Shown here: positions 15,827 through 23,918 of the stretch, one piece after another
Numbering within the stretch: position 1 is the first letter of the stretch
Layout: each line of letters opens with the position of its first letter
Source: QHVT01 sp036389275
GTDB taxonomy: Bacteria > Acidobacteriota > Thermoanaerobaculia > Gp7-AA8
Direction of reading: 5' to 3'
Length of the DNA: 64,000 nucleotides
Assembly: GCA_036389275.1 (NCBI GenBank)
Contig: DASVQE010000044.1
Location: forward strand, 18,027-82,026
Notes under the pieces: model-generated
Databases searched by the model: none
Seen by the model: only the letters and a program-made list of their open reading frames with translations
What the model was told of the DNA's origin: nothing
Program-made: the position numbers and the translations under genes

Positions 15827-16069
15827 ATGACCAATATCAATCTCAACACTCACGACGACGATCTTCACCGTCATTCCACTCAGCCCGCATCCCATCGCGA
15901 ACACGGCGACGATCACGAGCACGCCCAGCACGACGATCACGGCCACACGCATGCGCACGAGACGCACGGGAGCGGCGGGAGCGGACACGACCACCCGCAC
16001 GATCACGAGCATCAGCACGATCACGAGCATCACGGGGAGGCGCACGAGCACGCCGGAAAGGAGGACTGA
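15827..16069 (+). CDS. Histidine-rich small protein, putative metal binder
   Basis: An 80-residue acidic protein in which about 24 residues are His, mostly as alternating H-x-H with Asp, Glu, Gly or Thr. No Cys, no signal peptide and no membrane segment. Such composition is typical of metal storage or chaperone segments for Ni, Zn, Cu or Co, as in Hpn or the His tails of HypB and CooJ; which metal is unknown. The ATG at 15827 follows TAAGGAG and a promoter-like motif shared with the sigma-factor genes. The low-complexity repeats look grown from a GACCAC/GAGCAT-type unit. Divergent from the exported protein gene. Confidence 0.75.
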   Translation: MTNINLNTHDDDLHRHSTQPASHREHGDDHEHAQHDDHGHTHAHETHGSGGSGHDHPHDHEHQHDHEHHGEAHEHAGKED

Positions 16070-16118
16070 CGCATGCGGACATGCTCGCTGCCGTGCAGCG
16101 AGCGACACGCGAGGCGGT

Positions 16119-16146
16119 TCACGGGAAGGAGAAGGCCTTCCCGTGA
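16119..16146 (+). terminator. Hairpin downstream of the His-rich gene
   Basis: TCACGGGAAGG pairs perfectly with CCTTCCCGTGA across a six-base loop and is followed after 8 bases by CTTTT. A second hairpin (GCTCGCTG/CAGCGAGC, 16083-16103) precedes it. Plausible intrinsic terminator separating this gene from the next. Confidence 0.5.
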
Positions 16147-16203
16147 GCCGATGCTTTTGGAGCCACATCGCGGCTCTCCCGCGGTCAGTGGCCGGCTTAA
16201 GGG

Positions 16204-16608
16204 ATGAGCATGCGCAAGCGCCGCACCCACCATGACTTCTGCAAGGCCGACGAGGAGCTGGCCGCTCTCATCGAGCGTACGGACTGGTCGGACGTCGGCG
16301 CACGCTTGCTGCTTTACGCGCTCGAACAACTTACCGGCGAAGGACAATACGAAGAACGGCATGTGCGCGCGAAGTCTTATGCCGAAGACGCCGTGACGCA
16401 GTTCTTTGAAAACCAGCGCGAGTTCGCGCTGATCGGTGAAGACAAGCTGTTCGACTGCTTGTGCGTGATTGTGAATTGTCTCGTGCGCGACGACGAAGAA
16501 GACGCGCGCAAACGCGCGGAACGTGCCGCGCCTGCACTCATGGATGCGGGACAACGCGAGTCGCTCGCCCGGAAGTTATGGGCCGACGGCGCACGCCACA
16601 AATCTTAA
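16204..16608 (+). CDS. Sigma-like protein containing only a region-2-like part
   Basis: A 134-residue protein that aligns by eye with the N-terminal halves of the two sigma-like proteins encoded at 17175 and 18039: W-x-D...R...YA...L, then AEDAVTQFFENQREF, matching AKDAVMTGILAFVEGRRHF, then LFDCLCVIVNCLVRDDEEDAR, matching LFTFLCNVVTSVIDAEAR. In sigma factors this is the region 2 segment for core binding and -10 melting. No region 4 helix-turn-helix follows. It may compete for core RNA polymerase or pair with a partner. The start is ATG 16204 or 16210. No motif copy is seen directly upstream. Confidence 0.6.
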   Translation: MSMRKRRTHHDFCKADEELAALIERTDWSDVGARLLLYALEQLTGEGQYEERHVRAKSYAEDAVTQFFENQREFALIGEDKLFDCLCVIVNCLVRDDEEDARKRAERAAPALMDAGQRESLARKLWADGARHKS

Positions 16609-16615
16609 GACGCCG

Positions 16616-16646
16616 TGGCAATAAATCGGGCGGCGTCGGCATATAT
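16616..16646 (+). promoter_or_regulatory. Shared promoter-like motif, copy 3
   Basis: TGGCAATAAATC with CGGCATATAT 21 bases after the first T. It ends only a few bases before the ATG at 16651, so the transcript would be leaderless or nearly so. Confidence 0.5.
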
Positions 16647-16650
16647 TCAT

Positions 16651-17001
16651 ATGCGACACGCCCGACATTCTCTTCTAATCCTGCTTCTCATTGCCGCCCG
16701 TCCTCTCGAAGGCGCCGTGACCATCGACCTCTCCCTCGAGCGCCTCTTCTCAAGTCGCGACCCTGTAGTCACCTGCGGGATCACCGTGGTCGGATACCGT
16801 TTTTATGGAACGCCGGGACAGCGATTCGTCTACGCCGGCGAACCCTTCACCATCGGAAGTGAAGGCTATGTGGAGTTGCTGGCAGACCGGCGTAGAAACT
16901 TCTTCACATACGAGCGCGTGCGCATACCGCTTGAAAGAGGCGCGACGGATCCGTTCGGGTTCGTCGACGTCACGCTGCCGCAGGTCGCCGCAAAGAATTG
17001 A
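16651..17001 (+). CDS. Small secreted protein of unknown function
   Basis: A 116-residue protein with signal peptide MRHARHSLLILLLIAARPLEG and a mature region of beta character (VTCGITVVGYRFYGTPGQ, EPFTIGSEGYVELLADRR, VRIPLERGATDPFGFVDVTLP). It contains a single Cys in the mature part. The start was placed at 16651 directly after the promoter-like motif; an upstream ATG at 16615 would put the motif inside the coding region. Sequence context suggests control by a sigma factor of this cluster. No family recognised. Confidence 0.6.
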   Translation: MRHARHSLLILLLIAARPLEGAVTIDLSLERLFSSRDPVVTCGITVVGYRFYGTPGQRFVYAGEPFTIGSEGYVELLADRRRNFFTYERVRIPLERGATDPFGFVDVTLPQVAAKN

Positions 17002-17174
17002 GTCGCGGCAGGGAATATCTGGAATTGAATCCGGTTGCGATTCCGTTTCATCTTTCACGACCCACCGTTTGCCCCGGTAGGTTTTTCTCCCCTCGGATCC
17101 CAAGTTTGCCGCGAACGCGGCCAGTAAGGAGCTAGGCATTGATGGACATGTTTCCGTTGCCTCGAGGAGATGAC

Positions 17175-17858
17175 ATGAAAAGGCAGAAAGGTCATAAGGG
17201 TCCCCCTCTCGTACCCAAAGGATTTCACCCCGATCCCCTGCGCTGCGAGGCCGAGCGCCTCCCGTTGCACCAGCTGCCGACGGCGATTCCATGGGATGAC
17301 TGGATTCCGCGGATGCAGCGCTTCGCGTACTGGTTCCTCGATCGGTATCACTGGCACGGCGTGTACCCGCACGCGTCTGTGCGCGGCGAGATCGCAAAGG
17401 ATGCGGTGATGACCGGGATCCTGGCGTTCGTCGAAGGTCGCCGTCACTTCGACCCGGACGAAGTCGACCTGTTCACCTTCCTCTGCAATGTGGTTACATC
17501 CGTCATCGACGCGGAGGCGAGGCACAAGGAGCACCAGCAGGTGCACGCGGCGCTGGTCCCGCGCGGCGAAAAAAAGATGCCGGGCACGATAGTCGACGAC
17601 ACGCTTCTCGACTCGCGGACCGACATCGACCGCCAGTTGCTCGCTAAAGCGTACGTGCGCCTCCTCAAAGAGAAGGCGACGCCCGACCAGGCCGCGTACA
17701 TCGACGTGCTCGACGAGCATGGCTATCTGAGTGCCGAAGATGCCGCGCGCCTGCTGAAATGGAGCACACGAAGGTTGCAGTCGGTTCGCAGAAGTATTCA
17801 TAGACGCTTCATCCGCCTCCTGGCGGAAGTGACGCGCCTCCCGCGCAAGAGTATCTAG
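17175..17858 (+). CDS. Divergent ECF-like sigma factor
   Basis: A 227-residue protein with a sigma-70-like two-part layout. Region 2-like: IPRMQRFAYWFLDRYHW, then EIAKDAVMTGILAFVEG and VDLFTFLCNVVTSVIDAEAR (about 45-120). Region 4-like HTH: DQAAYIDVLDEHGYLSAEDAARLLKWSTRRLQSVRRSIHRRF (about 175-215, given here in its functional blocks of recognition and scaffold helices). The ATG at 17175 follows GAGGAGATGAC. Conventional ECF families differ markedly, so the class is uncertain. It sits between a region-2-only paralogue and a second full paralogue; the three probably arose by duplication. No anti-sigma gene is obvious. Confidence 0.62.
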   Translation: MKRQKGHKGPPLVPKGFHPDPLRCEAERLPLHQLPTAIPWDDWIPRMQRFAYWFLDRYHWHGVYPHASVRGEIAKDAVMTGILAFVEGRRHFDPDEVDLFTFLCNVVTSVIDAEARHKEHQQVHAALVPRGEKKMPGTIVDDTLLDSRTDIDRQLLAKAYVRLLKEKATPDQAAYIDVLDEHGYLSAEDAARLLKWSTRRLQSVRRSIHRRFIRLLAEVTRLPRKSI

Positions 17859-17934
17859 CGCGGCGTTGCCGCGGCGCATCCCCTGCGCCTTGCGGTCGGC
17901 GGCGGAACCTCGCCGAACAAATATTTTCGCGCGT

Positions 17935-17966
17935 TGGCAAAATCTGCGGTCCTTTCCGGCATACAC
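17935..17966 (+). promoter_or_regulatory. Shared promoter-like motif, copy 4
   Basis: TGGCAAAATCTGC with CGGCATACACC 22 bases after the first T. It precedes the second sigma-like gene (ATG 18039), suggesting autoregulation. It overlaps an in-frame TTG that could otherwise be taken as the gene start. Confidence 0.6.
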
Positions 17967-18038
17967 CTTTGCAGGCTAAAAAACTTTTTGGCCGGAGGTG
18001 AATGGCAACCCGCGGTATGTGAAAGGTCTGGTGTACCC

Positions 18039-18689
18039 ATGGACGATGCCCATCACACGGGAAACATGCAGCACGCTGCAGCTCTGTTCTTTGAATGGGC
18101 GGCGCCGAAGCTGGCCGTCCGGTATGTCGTGATGATTCAGGCCGCGCTGGACGCAGAGAATTGGGAAGAAACGATTCCTGAACTGCTCCGACGCGCAGCC
18201 ACACGACTCCGCCGGACGAACGGTTTCGTCAATCCGCATGGAATGACCGAGCACGACATCGCGCAGGAAGCCGTACTGCTGGTCTCCAGCGGAAAGCGAC
18301 ACTGGTACAGAGCGAGCCGCAAGAAACCCATGCTGTCATTCCTGCTCGGCATCGTCGATTCAATGACCAGCGTGAATCACGCGAAAAAGGAAGACCTCAC
18401 GCCGCATCTGGCCGTCATGACCGATCCGGACAAACAACAAGCTGGTACTTGTGGGGAGTGGCTCTTACCGGGTGAGCCTGCAGACCAGGAGGAAAAGATC
18501 ATTGCGGAAGAAAAGGTCCGGCAATTCGCCGCCAAGCTGCCTCCGAAAGTCCGCGAGTACGCGCTTGTGCGCGCGTCTGGAAGTGAATCCGCGGCGGACT
18601 GCGCAGCGGCTCTGGAGACGTCGGAATCGGATGTGCGCAACAGACACAAACTTTTGAAACGGAGACGTTCTCTTTGGGACAACCATTGA
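18039..18689 (+). CDS. Second divergent ECF-like sigma factor
   Basis: A 216-residue paralogue of the protein at 17175. The region-2-like part has DIAQEAVLLVSSGKRHWYRAS and PMLSFLLGIVDSMTSVNHAKKED; the region-4-like part has LPPKVREYALVRASGSESAADCAAALETSESDVRNRHKLLKRRRSL in its two helices. The acidic linker between them is short. The start at 18039 lies downstream of promoter motif copy 4; translation from the TTG at 17934 is unlikely. Its product is a good candidate for recognising the shared TGGCAAA/CGGCATACA motif. The next gene starts 21 bases downstream. Confidence 0.6.
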   Translation: MDDAHHTGNMQHAAALFFEWAAPKLAVRYVVMIQAALDAENWEETIPELLRRAATRLRRTNGFVNPHGMTEHDIAQEAVLLVSSGKRHWYRASRKKPMLSFLLGIVDSMTSVNHAKKEDLTPHLAVMTDPDKQQAGTCGEWLLPGEPADQEEKIIAEEKVRQFAAKLPPKVREYALVRASGSESAADCAAALETSESDVRNRHKLLKRRRSLWDNH

Positions 18690-18709
18690 TCTGCGATTCG
18701 GAGAGTATG

Positions 18710-20173
18710 ATGGACGAGGTGAAGAAGCCTTCGAAGAAGGAGACGGAGGTCGCGAACGCCATCCAGCGGTTCAAGGCCATGCCCGGCGCGAAGGTCCGTG
18801 AGGAGCTCGCGCGTCTGGGTATCGATCCCCAGCCGACCATCGACGCCGTGAAAGTCATCGTCGCCAACGCCGCGGCGAAGCTTGAGGAGCGAAAGGCCCA
18901 AGCAAGGAGGTCTCATCACGAAACGGCGGAGATCCTGAAGCCTATCTCGCGTTTTTCTCTGGCTAACCGCCGGCGCCTCACTCGTAAGGCAACGACGGCC
19001 ATCCTGAAAAAAGACGCGCTTCGGCGCGATTTTTTTTCCATCGCATCGACCGGCGGCGAAATGGGATCGCCGGCGCTTTCCTGGCACGCCACACATCGAG
19101 CCTCGCAGCTGCTGCGCGATGCCTTCCGGTGCGGCCCGAACGTGCGCGCTACGTTCATCGTCGCCAGCACGCAACTCAGTGACGTCGCATCGAAGCTCCG
19201 CGTCTGCGCCTCAGATGATCTCGACGCGTTGTGGCCATTTGCCGAAGCAGTCGTAGAGACGGGCGCCGAGGCCGCGCGCGACGCTTGCCTATGGGACGAT
19301 TTTTCGACATGGTTCGCCGGCGCCGCCGCGTCTTCGCCGCCGACGCTGCAGTGCATGTTCGTGCACGCGCTGCGTCAGTTGTTCGTGCTCGGACCAGACG
19401 CACGCGAGCTAGCCACGATTTCCGCGCTCGAGACGCTGCGCCGAGATCCGTCGCCCGAAGCGCGCATGCTGCTCATCCGCTTCGCGCATCATAACGATCA
19501 GCTCCAGAGCGCCGGCCGCAACCTCCTCGGCATCGTCGACACCGAGACGCGCCGCACGTTTTCCGAGATCGATGCCGCGAAGCACGACGCGCTGCAGAAC
19601 TTTCCGAAGCTGCGCAGGCAGCGCGCAGAGCGAGGGTTCTTCTGCACGTCCTCCGTCGCGACGCTGATGGCCGCTTTGCGTGAAGACACGTTGTCGCGGC
19701 TTCTCGCGATGGACGCGCTCGCGGAGGTTTATCTTTGTGCCGCCACGCTCATCGCGCAGGATCCGAAGCCGCGACAGAAGGAACAGCACGCGATATTCGC
19801 CGCGCGGATCGCGCAGCAGTTGCGCGATGAGCCGCGATTTCTGACTATCGGCTCGCTCGAGCTCGTGCGCGACCGCTATCCACGATTCGCCGCGCTGCTG
19901 CTCGCGTCGCTCGTCGACGGCGCCTTGGATGAAGTACGCGCCGCGATCTTCGTCTGCGTCGCAGTCGGATACGAGCGCTCGTTCGCCGGCGAGACGCAGG
20001 CGCGCACGCCAACCTTCCAGCTCGACGCCGATGCGCCGTCGTTCCGCGCCGCGACGCCGCACGCGCTCGACGTCTTCGGTCATCGCGTCTGCGAGTCCGC
20101 GTGCGCCGAGGAGCTGCGGCAGAACATGCGCTGGCTGAATCAGCGGCTGGAGCGTTGGGCGCGGGCCGAATGA
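18710..20173 (+). CDS. Large protein of unknown function, helical repeats
   Basis: A 487-residue protein with no export signal. The first 75 residues form a charged helical region (KKPSKKETEVANAIQRFKAMPG, then GIDPQPTIDAVKVIVANAAAKLEERKAQ). From about residue 130 the chain is rich in amphipathic Leu/Ala helices of 35-45 residues, reminiscent of HEAT-like repeats. Start set at the ATG at 18710, seven bases after GGAGAG; an ATG directly before it and an earlier TTG are possible. It lies 21 bases after the second sigma-like gene and is probably co-transcribed; a regulatory partner such as an anti-sigma or adaptor is conceivable but nothing in the sequence shows it. Confidence 0.6.
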   Translation: MDEVKKPSKKETEVANAIQRFKAMPGAKVREELARLGIDPQPTIDAVKVIVANAAAKLEERKAQARRSHHETAEILKPISRFSLANRRRLTRKATTAILKKDALRRDFFSIASTGGEMGSPALSWHATHRASQLLRDAFRCGPNVRATFIVASTQLSDVASKLRVCASDDLDALWPFAEAVVETGAEAARDACLWDDFSTWFAGAAASSPPTLQCMFVHALRQLFVLGPDARELATISALETLRRDPSPEARMLLIRFAHHNDQLQSAGRNLLGIVDTETRRTFSEIDAAKHDALQNFPKLRRQRAERGFFCTSSVATLMAALREDTLSRLLAMDALAEVYLCAATLIAQDPKPRQKEQHAIFAARIAQQLRDEPRFLTIGSLELVRDRYPRFAALLLASLVDGALDEVRAAIFVCVAVGYERSFAGETQARTPTFQLDADAPSFRAATPHALDVFGHRVCESACAEELRQNMRWLNQRLERWARAE

Positions 20174-20181
20174 GTCGGGCG

Positions 20182-20403
20182 TCAGCCCGGCTCGCAATTT
20201 GCGCGCATGAAACCATCCTCGATCCTTGCTTCGACCGTTCCCCGTAGGGCATCCAGCCGCTCAAGGTCTTGGCGCATCGGGCATCCGGCGTCGCCGTAGC
20301 AAACCACGCGGCGGCGATCCTGGCTGAGGCAAAGGGTTGCGAGCAGAATGAACGTTGCCGCCGCGGGTCGGAATGTCACCGCCTGCGACGCGCGATCATG
20401 CAT
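20182..20403 (-). CDS. Small protein downstream of hisS
   Basis: A 73-residue open frame whose ATG overlaps the hisS stop by eight bases (TATGCATGA arrangement), suggesting translational coupling. It begins with a basic segment, then a short hydrophobic stretch (TFILLATLCLSQ) and a C-terminal part with two Cys in VVCYGDAGCPMRQDLERL. Could be a small membrane or exported protein. No family recognised; chance ORF is possible. Confidence 0.35.
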   Translation of the reverse strand: MHDRASQAVTFRPAAATFILLATLCLSQDRRRVVCYGDAGCPMRQDLERLDALRGTVEARIEDGFMRANCEPG

Positions 20404-21859
20404 AACCGTGCTCGATCGCGCTGAGCAGGTGTCGCACGGCCGCCACGAGCTCGGTGCGCGGATACTCGCGTTGACCTTTACGCTCGAGCAGATATTCGAC
20501 ACGCTCCTGCAGCTGGTTCGTTTCTTTCTGACCTTCGATGAGATTCTTCAGCGTGACGGTGCCATGCGCGTGCTCGTTGGAGCCGTAGAGCAGCGCGATC
20601 GGAATCGCGCACATGTCGGCGTGTTTGAGCTGCTTCTTCATTCCGCGCTCGCTGCCGAGATAGAGCTCAGTGGCGATGCCGGCTTCGCGCAGTTGCTGCG
20701 TCATGGCCAGACATTCGCTCGTCAGGGCCGGATCCATGTTTGTCACGAGCACGCGCGCCGTCGCTTTGCGGCCGTACGTGAGCTTGAGGCGCTCCAGCAC
20801 GTCGAGCAGACGATCGACGCCGATCGACGCTCCGGTCGCGGGAACGCGGCCGCCGCCGAAACGTTCCACGAGATCGTCGTACCGGCCGCCGCCGAGAATC
20901 GAGCCGAGCTCCGGCGCGTCCAGCGCGACGGCCTCGAAGACGGGGCCGGTGTAGTAAGAAAGGCCGCGTGCGATCGAGAGGTCGATGATCACGCGATCCT
21001 CGTGGTAACCCATGGCATCGAGGTGATCGGAAATGTTGCGCACCGTGGTGATTTCATCGGCCGCGCCGCGTACGTGACGGAACAGCTCGCACACCTGCTG
21101 CACGATTTCCTTTCGCGTGCCTTTGATGGCCAGGAACAGCTCGATGCGCTCGACCTGCGATCTGAGGAGGCCGAGACCGCCCTGCTCGCGGGAGCGCGTC
21201 AGCTCGTCGCGCACGCGATCAATCCCGAACTTATCGAATTTGTCGAGTACGCGGAACACTTCGATCCCGAGCTCCAGCGGGATGCCGGCGAAGTGCAGCA
21301 AGAGATTGAGCAGCGCGCGGCTCGAGAACTTCACCTGGTAGCGCAGGCGGAGCTTCTGCAGCGTGTCGCAGATGCAGGCGATGATCTCGGCATCGGCGAG
21401 CTCACTCGGCACACCGATGGAGTCGATGTCGAACTGTGTGAACTCACGATAACGCCCCTTCTCCGGCTTGTCGGCGCGCCAGACCGGCGAGCACTGGTAA
21501 CGGCGGAAGGGCCGCGGAAGCTCCGGATGCTGCGCGTAGAAACGCGCGAGCGGTACGGTGAGGTCGAAACGGAGGGCGAGATGATCGGCGTCCGGTCCGC
21601 TGACGCGGAACATCTGCTTGTGCGACTCTTCCCCGGCGCTTCCAAACAGCACGTCGACATGCTCGATAGCCGGCGTCTGCAGCGGTACGAATCCGTAGTT
21701 CTGGTAGACGCCGCGGATGATGTCGAGCACGCGCTCGCGCTCGAGCATCAAGGCCGGATCGAGGTCTCGCATGCCGCGCGGATTGCGAGGCTCGACGACA
21801 GAGGGATGAGAAACAGGCGCAGGATGAGAAGCTGCAATATCGGTCTCGAGCGCGGACAT
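20396..21859 (-). CDS. hisS: Histidyl-tRNA synthetase
   Basis: Class II aminoacyl-tRNA synthetase that charges tRNA-His. The 487-residue protein has motif 1 around YGFVPLQTPAIEHVDVL, motif 2 RYQCSPVWRADKPEKGRYREF, the histidine-specific IARGLSYYTGPVFEA, and motif 3 around GASIGVDRL, then the anticodon-binding domain (ARVLVTNMDPALTSECLAMT onward). It is slightly longer than usual owing to an N-terminal 28-residue Pro/His-rich extension. The ATG at 21859 follows GAGGAGGAACACC. The gene for its own substrate, tRNA-His, lies 25 bases upstream on the same strand. Confidence 0.96.
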   Translation of the reverse strand: MSALETDIAASHPAPVSHPSVVEPRNPRGMRDLDPALMLERERVLDIIRGVYQNYGFVPLQTPAIEHVDVLFGSAGEESHKQMFRVSGPDADHLALRFDLTVPLARFYAQHPELPRPFRRYQCSPVWRADKPEKGRYREFTQFDIDSIGVPSELADAEIIACICDTLQKLRLRYQVKFSSRALLNLLLHFAGIPLELGIEVFRVLDKFDKFGIDRVRDELTRSREQGGLGLLRSQVERIELFLAIKGTRKEIVQQVCELFRHVRGAADEITTVRNISDHLDAMGYHEDRVIIDLSIARGLSYYTGPVFEAVALDAPELGSILGGGRYDDLVERFGGGRVPATGASIGVDRLLDVLERLKLTYGRKATARVLVTNMDPALTSECLAMTQQLREAGIATELYLGSERGMKKQLKHADMCAIPIALLYGSNEHAHGTVTLKNLIEGQKETNQLQERVEYLLERKGQREYPRTELVAAVRHLLSAIEHGYA

Positions 21860-21884
21860 GGTGTTCCTCCTCTTCCGAGGCGAT

Positions 21885-21962
21885 TGGTCCCGGGGACGGG
21901 ACTCGAACCCGCGAACGCCTGATCCACAATCAGGTGCTTTACCAAACAAGCTCCCCCGGGAC
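21885..21962 (-). tRNA. tRNA-His(GTG)
   Basis: Minus-strand cloverleaf: anticodon stem CCTGA/TCAGG around TTGTGGA (anticodon GTG), D-arm GCTT/AAGC, T-arm GCGGGTTCGAGTCCCGT. The acceptor is unusual because pairing can extend beyond 7 bp (GTCCCGGGG with CCCCGGGAC), so the exact 5' end and the G-1 position need mapping. It ends in CCA. Confidence 0.92.
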
Positions 21963-22232
21963 TTACTGGCTCTTAACGTCGTTGCCAGTCGCCTCTAAGA
22001 GATAGTGCCGGGCATGCACGGGCGATTTGCCACGCTTTGCAGAAAAGCTCGCCGTCTCAATGGCGCGCCGCAAATCAATATCGAGATACCGCCCGGCCTC
22101 CCTGCAGCACACGCGTCGCGGAGATGACGTTCTCGACGCGCGGTCTAGGACTGCTGTCGAAGAGGGTGCCGCTCCCGCCGAACCGCCGCGTTGTTCATCC
22201 GGGCTCGCACGTTCGTTCGCGGAGAACTGCGC

Positions 22233-23915
22233 TCAATGCTCACGCGGCGCCGTGAACCGCAGCGCGGTGGCGGTTAGCTCCGCCGGGTCGATCGGTTTTT
22301 TCAGGTAGTCGTCGAAGCCGGCGGCGAGGGCGTGGCGGCGGTCGTCGGGGTGGCCGAAGGCGGTGAGGGCGATGATGGGAGTGGCGCTGGCTGGCCGTGG
22401 TAACGCGCGGAGGGTGCGGAGGAAGGCGTAGCCGTCTTCGTCCGGCATGGCGAGATCGCAGACGACGACGTCGGGTGAGAAGGTGGTGAAGGCGGCCACG
22501 CCGTCGCGGACACAACTCGCGGCGGCGACGTCGGCCTGCGCGCGGCGGAACACGCCGGTGACGAGATCGCGGGTGATGTCCTGATCGTCGATGACGAGCA
22601 CGCGCACGCCGCGGAGCTCGGACAACGTTCCGGCAACCGCGGCGGCGACACGACGCGTGTTCGATTCCGCTGCGCGGACGGCGGGCGCGGCGCCTTCGAG
22701 GATTGGCAGCTCGACGGTGAAGGTCGCGCCGCGGCCGCTGCCTTCGCTGGTGGCGCGAATCCGTCCGCCGTGCAATTCGACGAGCGATCGGGCGATGGAG
22801 AGACCGAGGCCGATTCCTTCGTGGGAGCGCGTCATCGAACCGTCTTCTTGCGTGAATGCCTCGAAGACATGCGGAAGGTACTCCGGCTCGATTCCTCTTC
22901 CCGTGTCCTGCACGCTGAGCCGCAGCACCGCGCCCGCGCGCGCGACGCGCACGGTGATCGTGCCGCCGCGCGGCGTGAACTTCACCGCATTCGAGAGCAG
23001 GTTCCAGACGATCTGCTGGAGGCGTCCCTCGTCGCCGAGCACCGGCGGAAGGCGCGGCGGGACGCTGGCCAGCACCTCGATGCCTTTCGCCACCGCGGCC
23101 GGATGGATCGTAGTCATGGCCACCTGCACGACCGGGCTCAATTCCACCGGAGCGGGCGTGAACGTCATCTTGCCCGCGACGACGCGCGAGATATCGAGCA
23201 CGTCATCGATGAGCTGTGCCTGCGCCTCGGCGCTCGCGACGATGGCGCCGACGGCCTCGCGAGCTTCCTCTTCCGGAAGCCCGAGGGCCAGCATCCTCCC
23301 CCAGCCAAGGACCGCGGTCATCGGCGTGCGCAGCTCGTGCGAGAGCGTCGCCAGGAACTCGTCTTTTCGGCGGCTCGCATCTTCGAGCGCGGTCTGCGCC
23401 GCAAGCTCGTCGGTGATGTTGCGAAACTCGAGAACGGCGCCGGCGCCTTCGCCCTGTTCGAACGGCGCGAGCGAACAGGCCACGGGAAAGATCGAGCCAT
23501 CCTTCCGCACGAAGAGATCGCGATGATTCGAGAGTGCCGCCTGATGCACGCGCGCATTGCGGATCGCGCAGTCGCCAGCGTCATGTCCGCCCTGATTGGC
23601 AGTCGCGTGCAGCACATCGTGGAACGGCGCGCGCGCGAACTCTTCCAGCGAATAGCCGGTCTCCCGAACCGCCGCGGGATTCATGTACGTCGCGACGCCT
23701 TGCTCGTCGAGCATGAGCAGGCAGGACGCGGCGTTCTCGGCGATGGTGCGGATCAACGCATTCGCACGCTCCAGCTCCGCCGTGCGCGTTTCGAGCGCCT
23801 CCTTCGCGGCGACGAGCTCCTGTTCCGCTTTCTGGCGCGCGGCGCGGATGGCCTGCGCGTTCTGGATCGCGACCGACCGGACTTGTTCCTCTTCGTGGTC
23901 GAGCGGCAGGCTCAC
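22233..23915 (-). CDS. Hybrid histidine kinase (PAS-HisKA-HATPase-REC)
   Basis: A 560-residue cytoplasmic sensor kinase with no membrane segment. Order: N-terminal coiled coil (about 10-55), PAS (about 55-170), HisKA with phospho-acceptor His193 in LSHELRTPMTAV, HATPase_c with N-box WNLLSNAVKFTP, G1 DTGRGI and G2 GIGLGLSIARSLVELHGG, then a C-terminal receiver with VLVIDDQD, phospho-Asp in VVCDLAMPDEDGY and the Lys in YLKKPID. HisKA-HATPase-REC are very close in sequence to those of the kinase at 25097-28216, indicating recent duplication of the output half with different sensor modules. Signal unknown. Confidence 0.93.
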   Translation of the reverse strand: MSLPLDHEEEQVRSVAIQNAQAIRAARQKAEQELVAAKEALETRTAELERANALIRTIAENAASCLLMLDEQGVATYMNPAAVRETGYSLEEFARAPFHDVLHATANQGGHDAGDCAIRNARVHQAALSNHRDLFVRKDGSIFPVACSLAPFEQGEGAGAVLEFRNITDELAAQTALEDASRRKDEFLATLSHELRTPMTAVLGWGRMLALGLPEEEAREAVGAIVASAEAQAQLIDDVLDISRVVAGKMTFTPAPVELSPVVQVAMTTIHPAAVAKGIEVLASVPPRLPPVLGDEGRLQQIVWNLLSNAVKFTPRGGTITVRVARAGAVLRLSVQDTGRGIEPEYLPHVFEAFTQEDGSMTRSHEGIGLGLSIARSLVELHGGRIRATSEGSGRGATFTVELPILEGAAPAVRAAESNTRRVAAAVAGTLSELRGVRVLVIDDQDITRDLVTGVFRRAQADVAAASCVRDGVAAFTTFSPDVVVCDLAMPDEDGYAFLRTLRALPRPASATPIIALTAFGHPDDRRHALAAGFDDYLKKPIDPAELTATALRFTAPREH

Positions 23916-23918
23916 GAT

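Noticed and set aside
17934..18038. TTG start for the second sigma-like protein
   Set aside because: The TTG lies inside promoter motif copy 4, so transcription would start after it.
22027..22308. A small plus-strand gene between tRNA-His and the kinase
   Set aside because: No ribosome site, no family pattern, and it runs antisense into the kinase gene.
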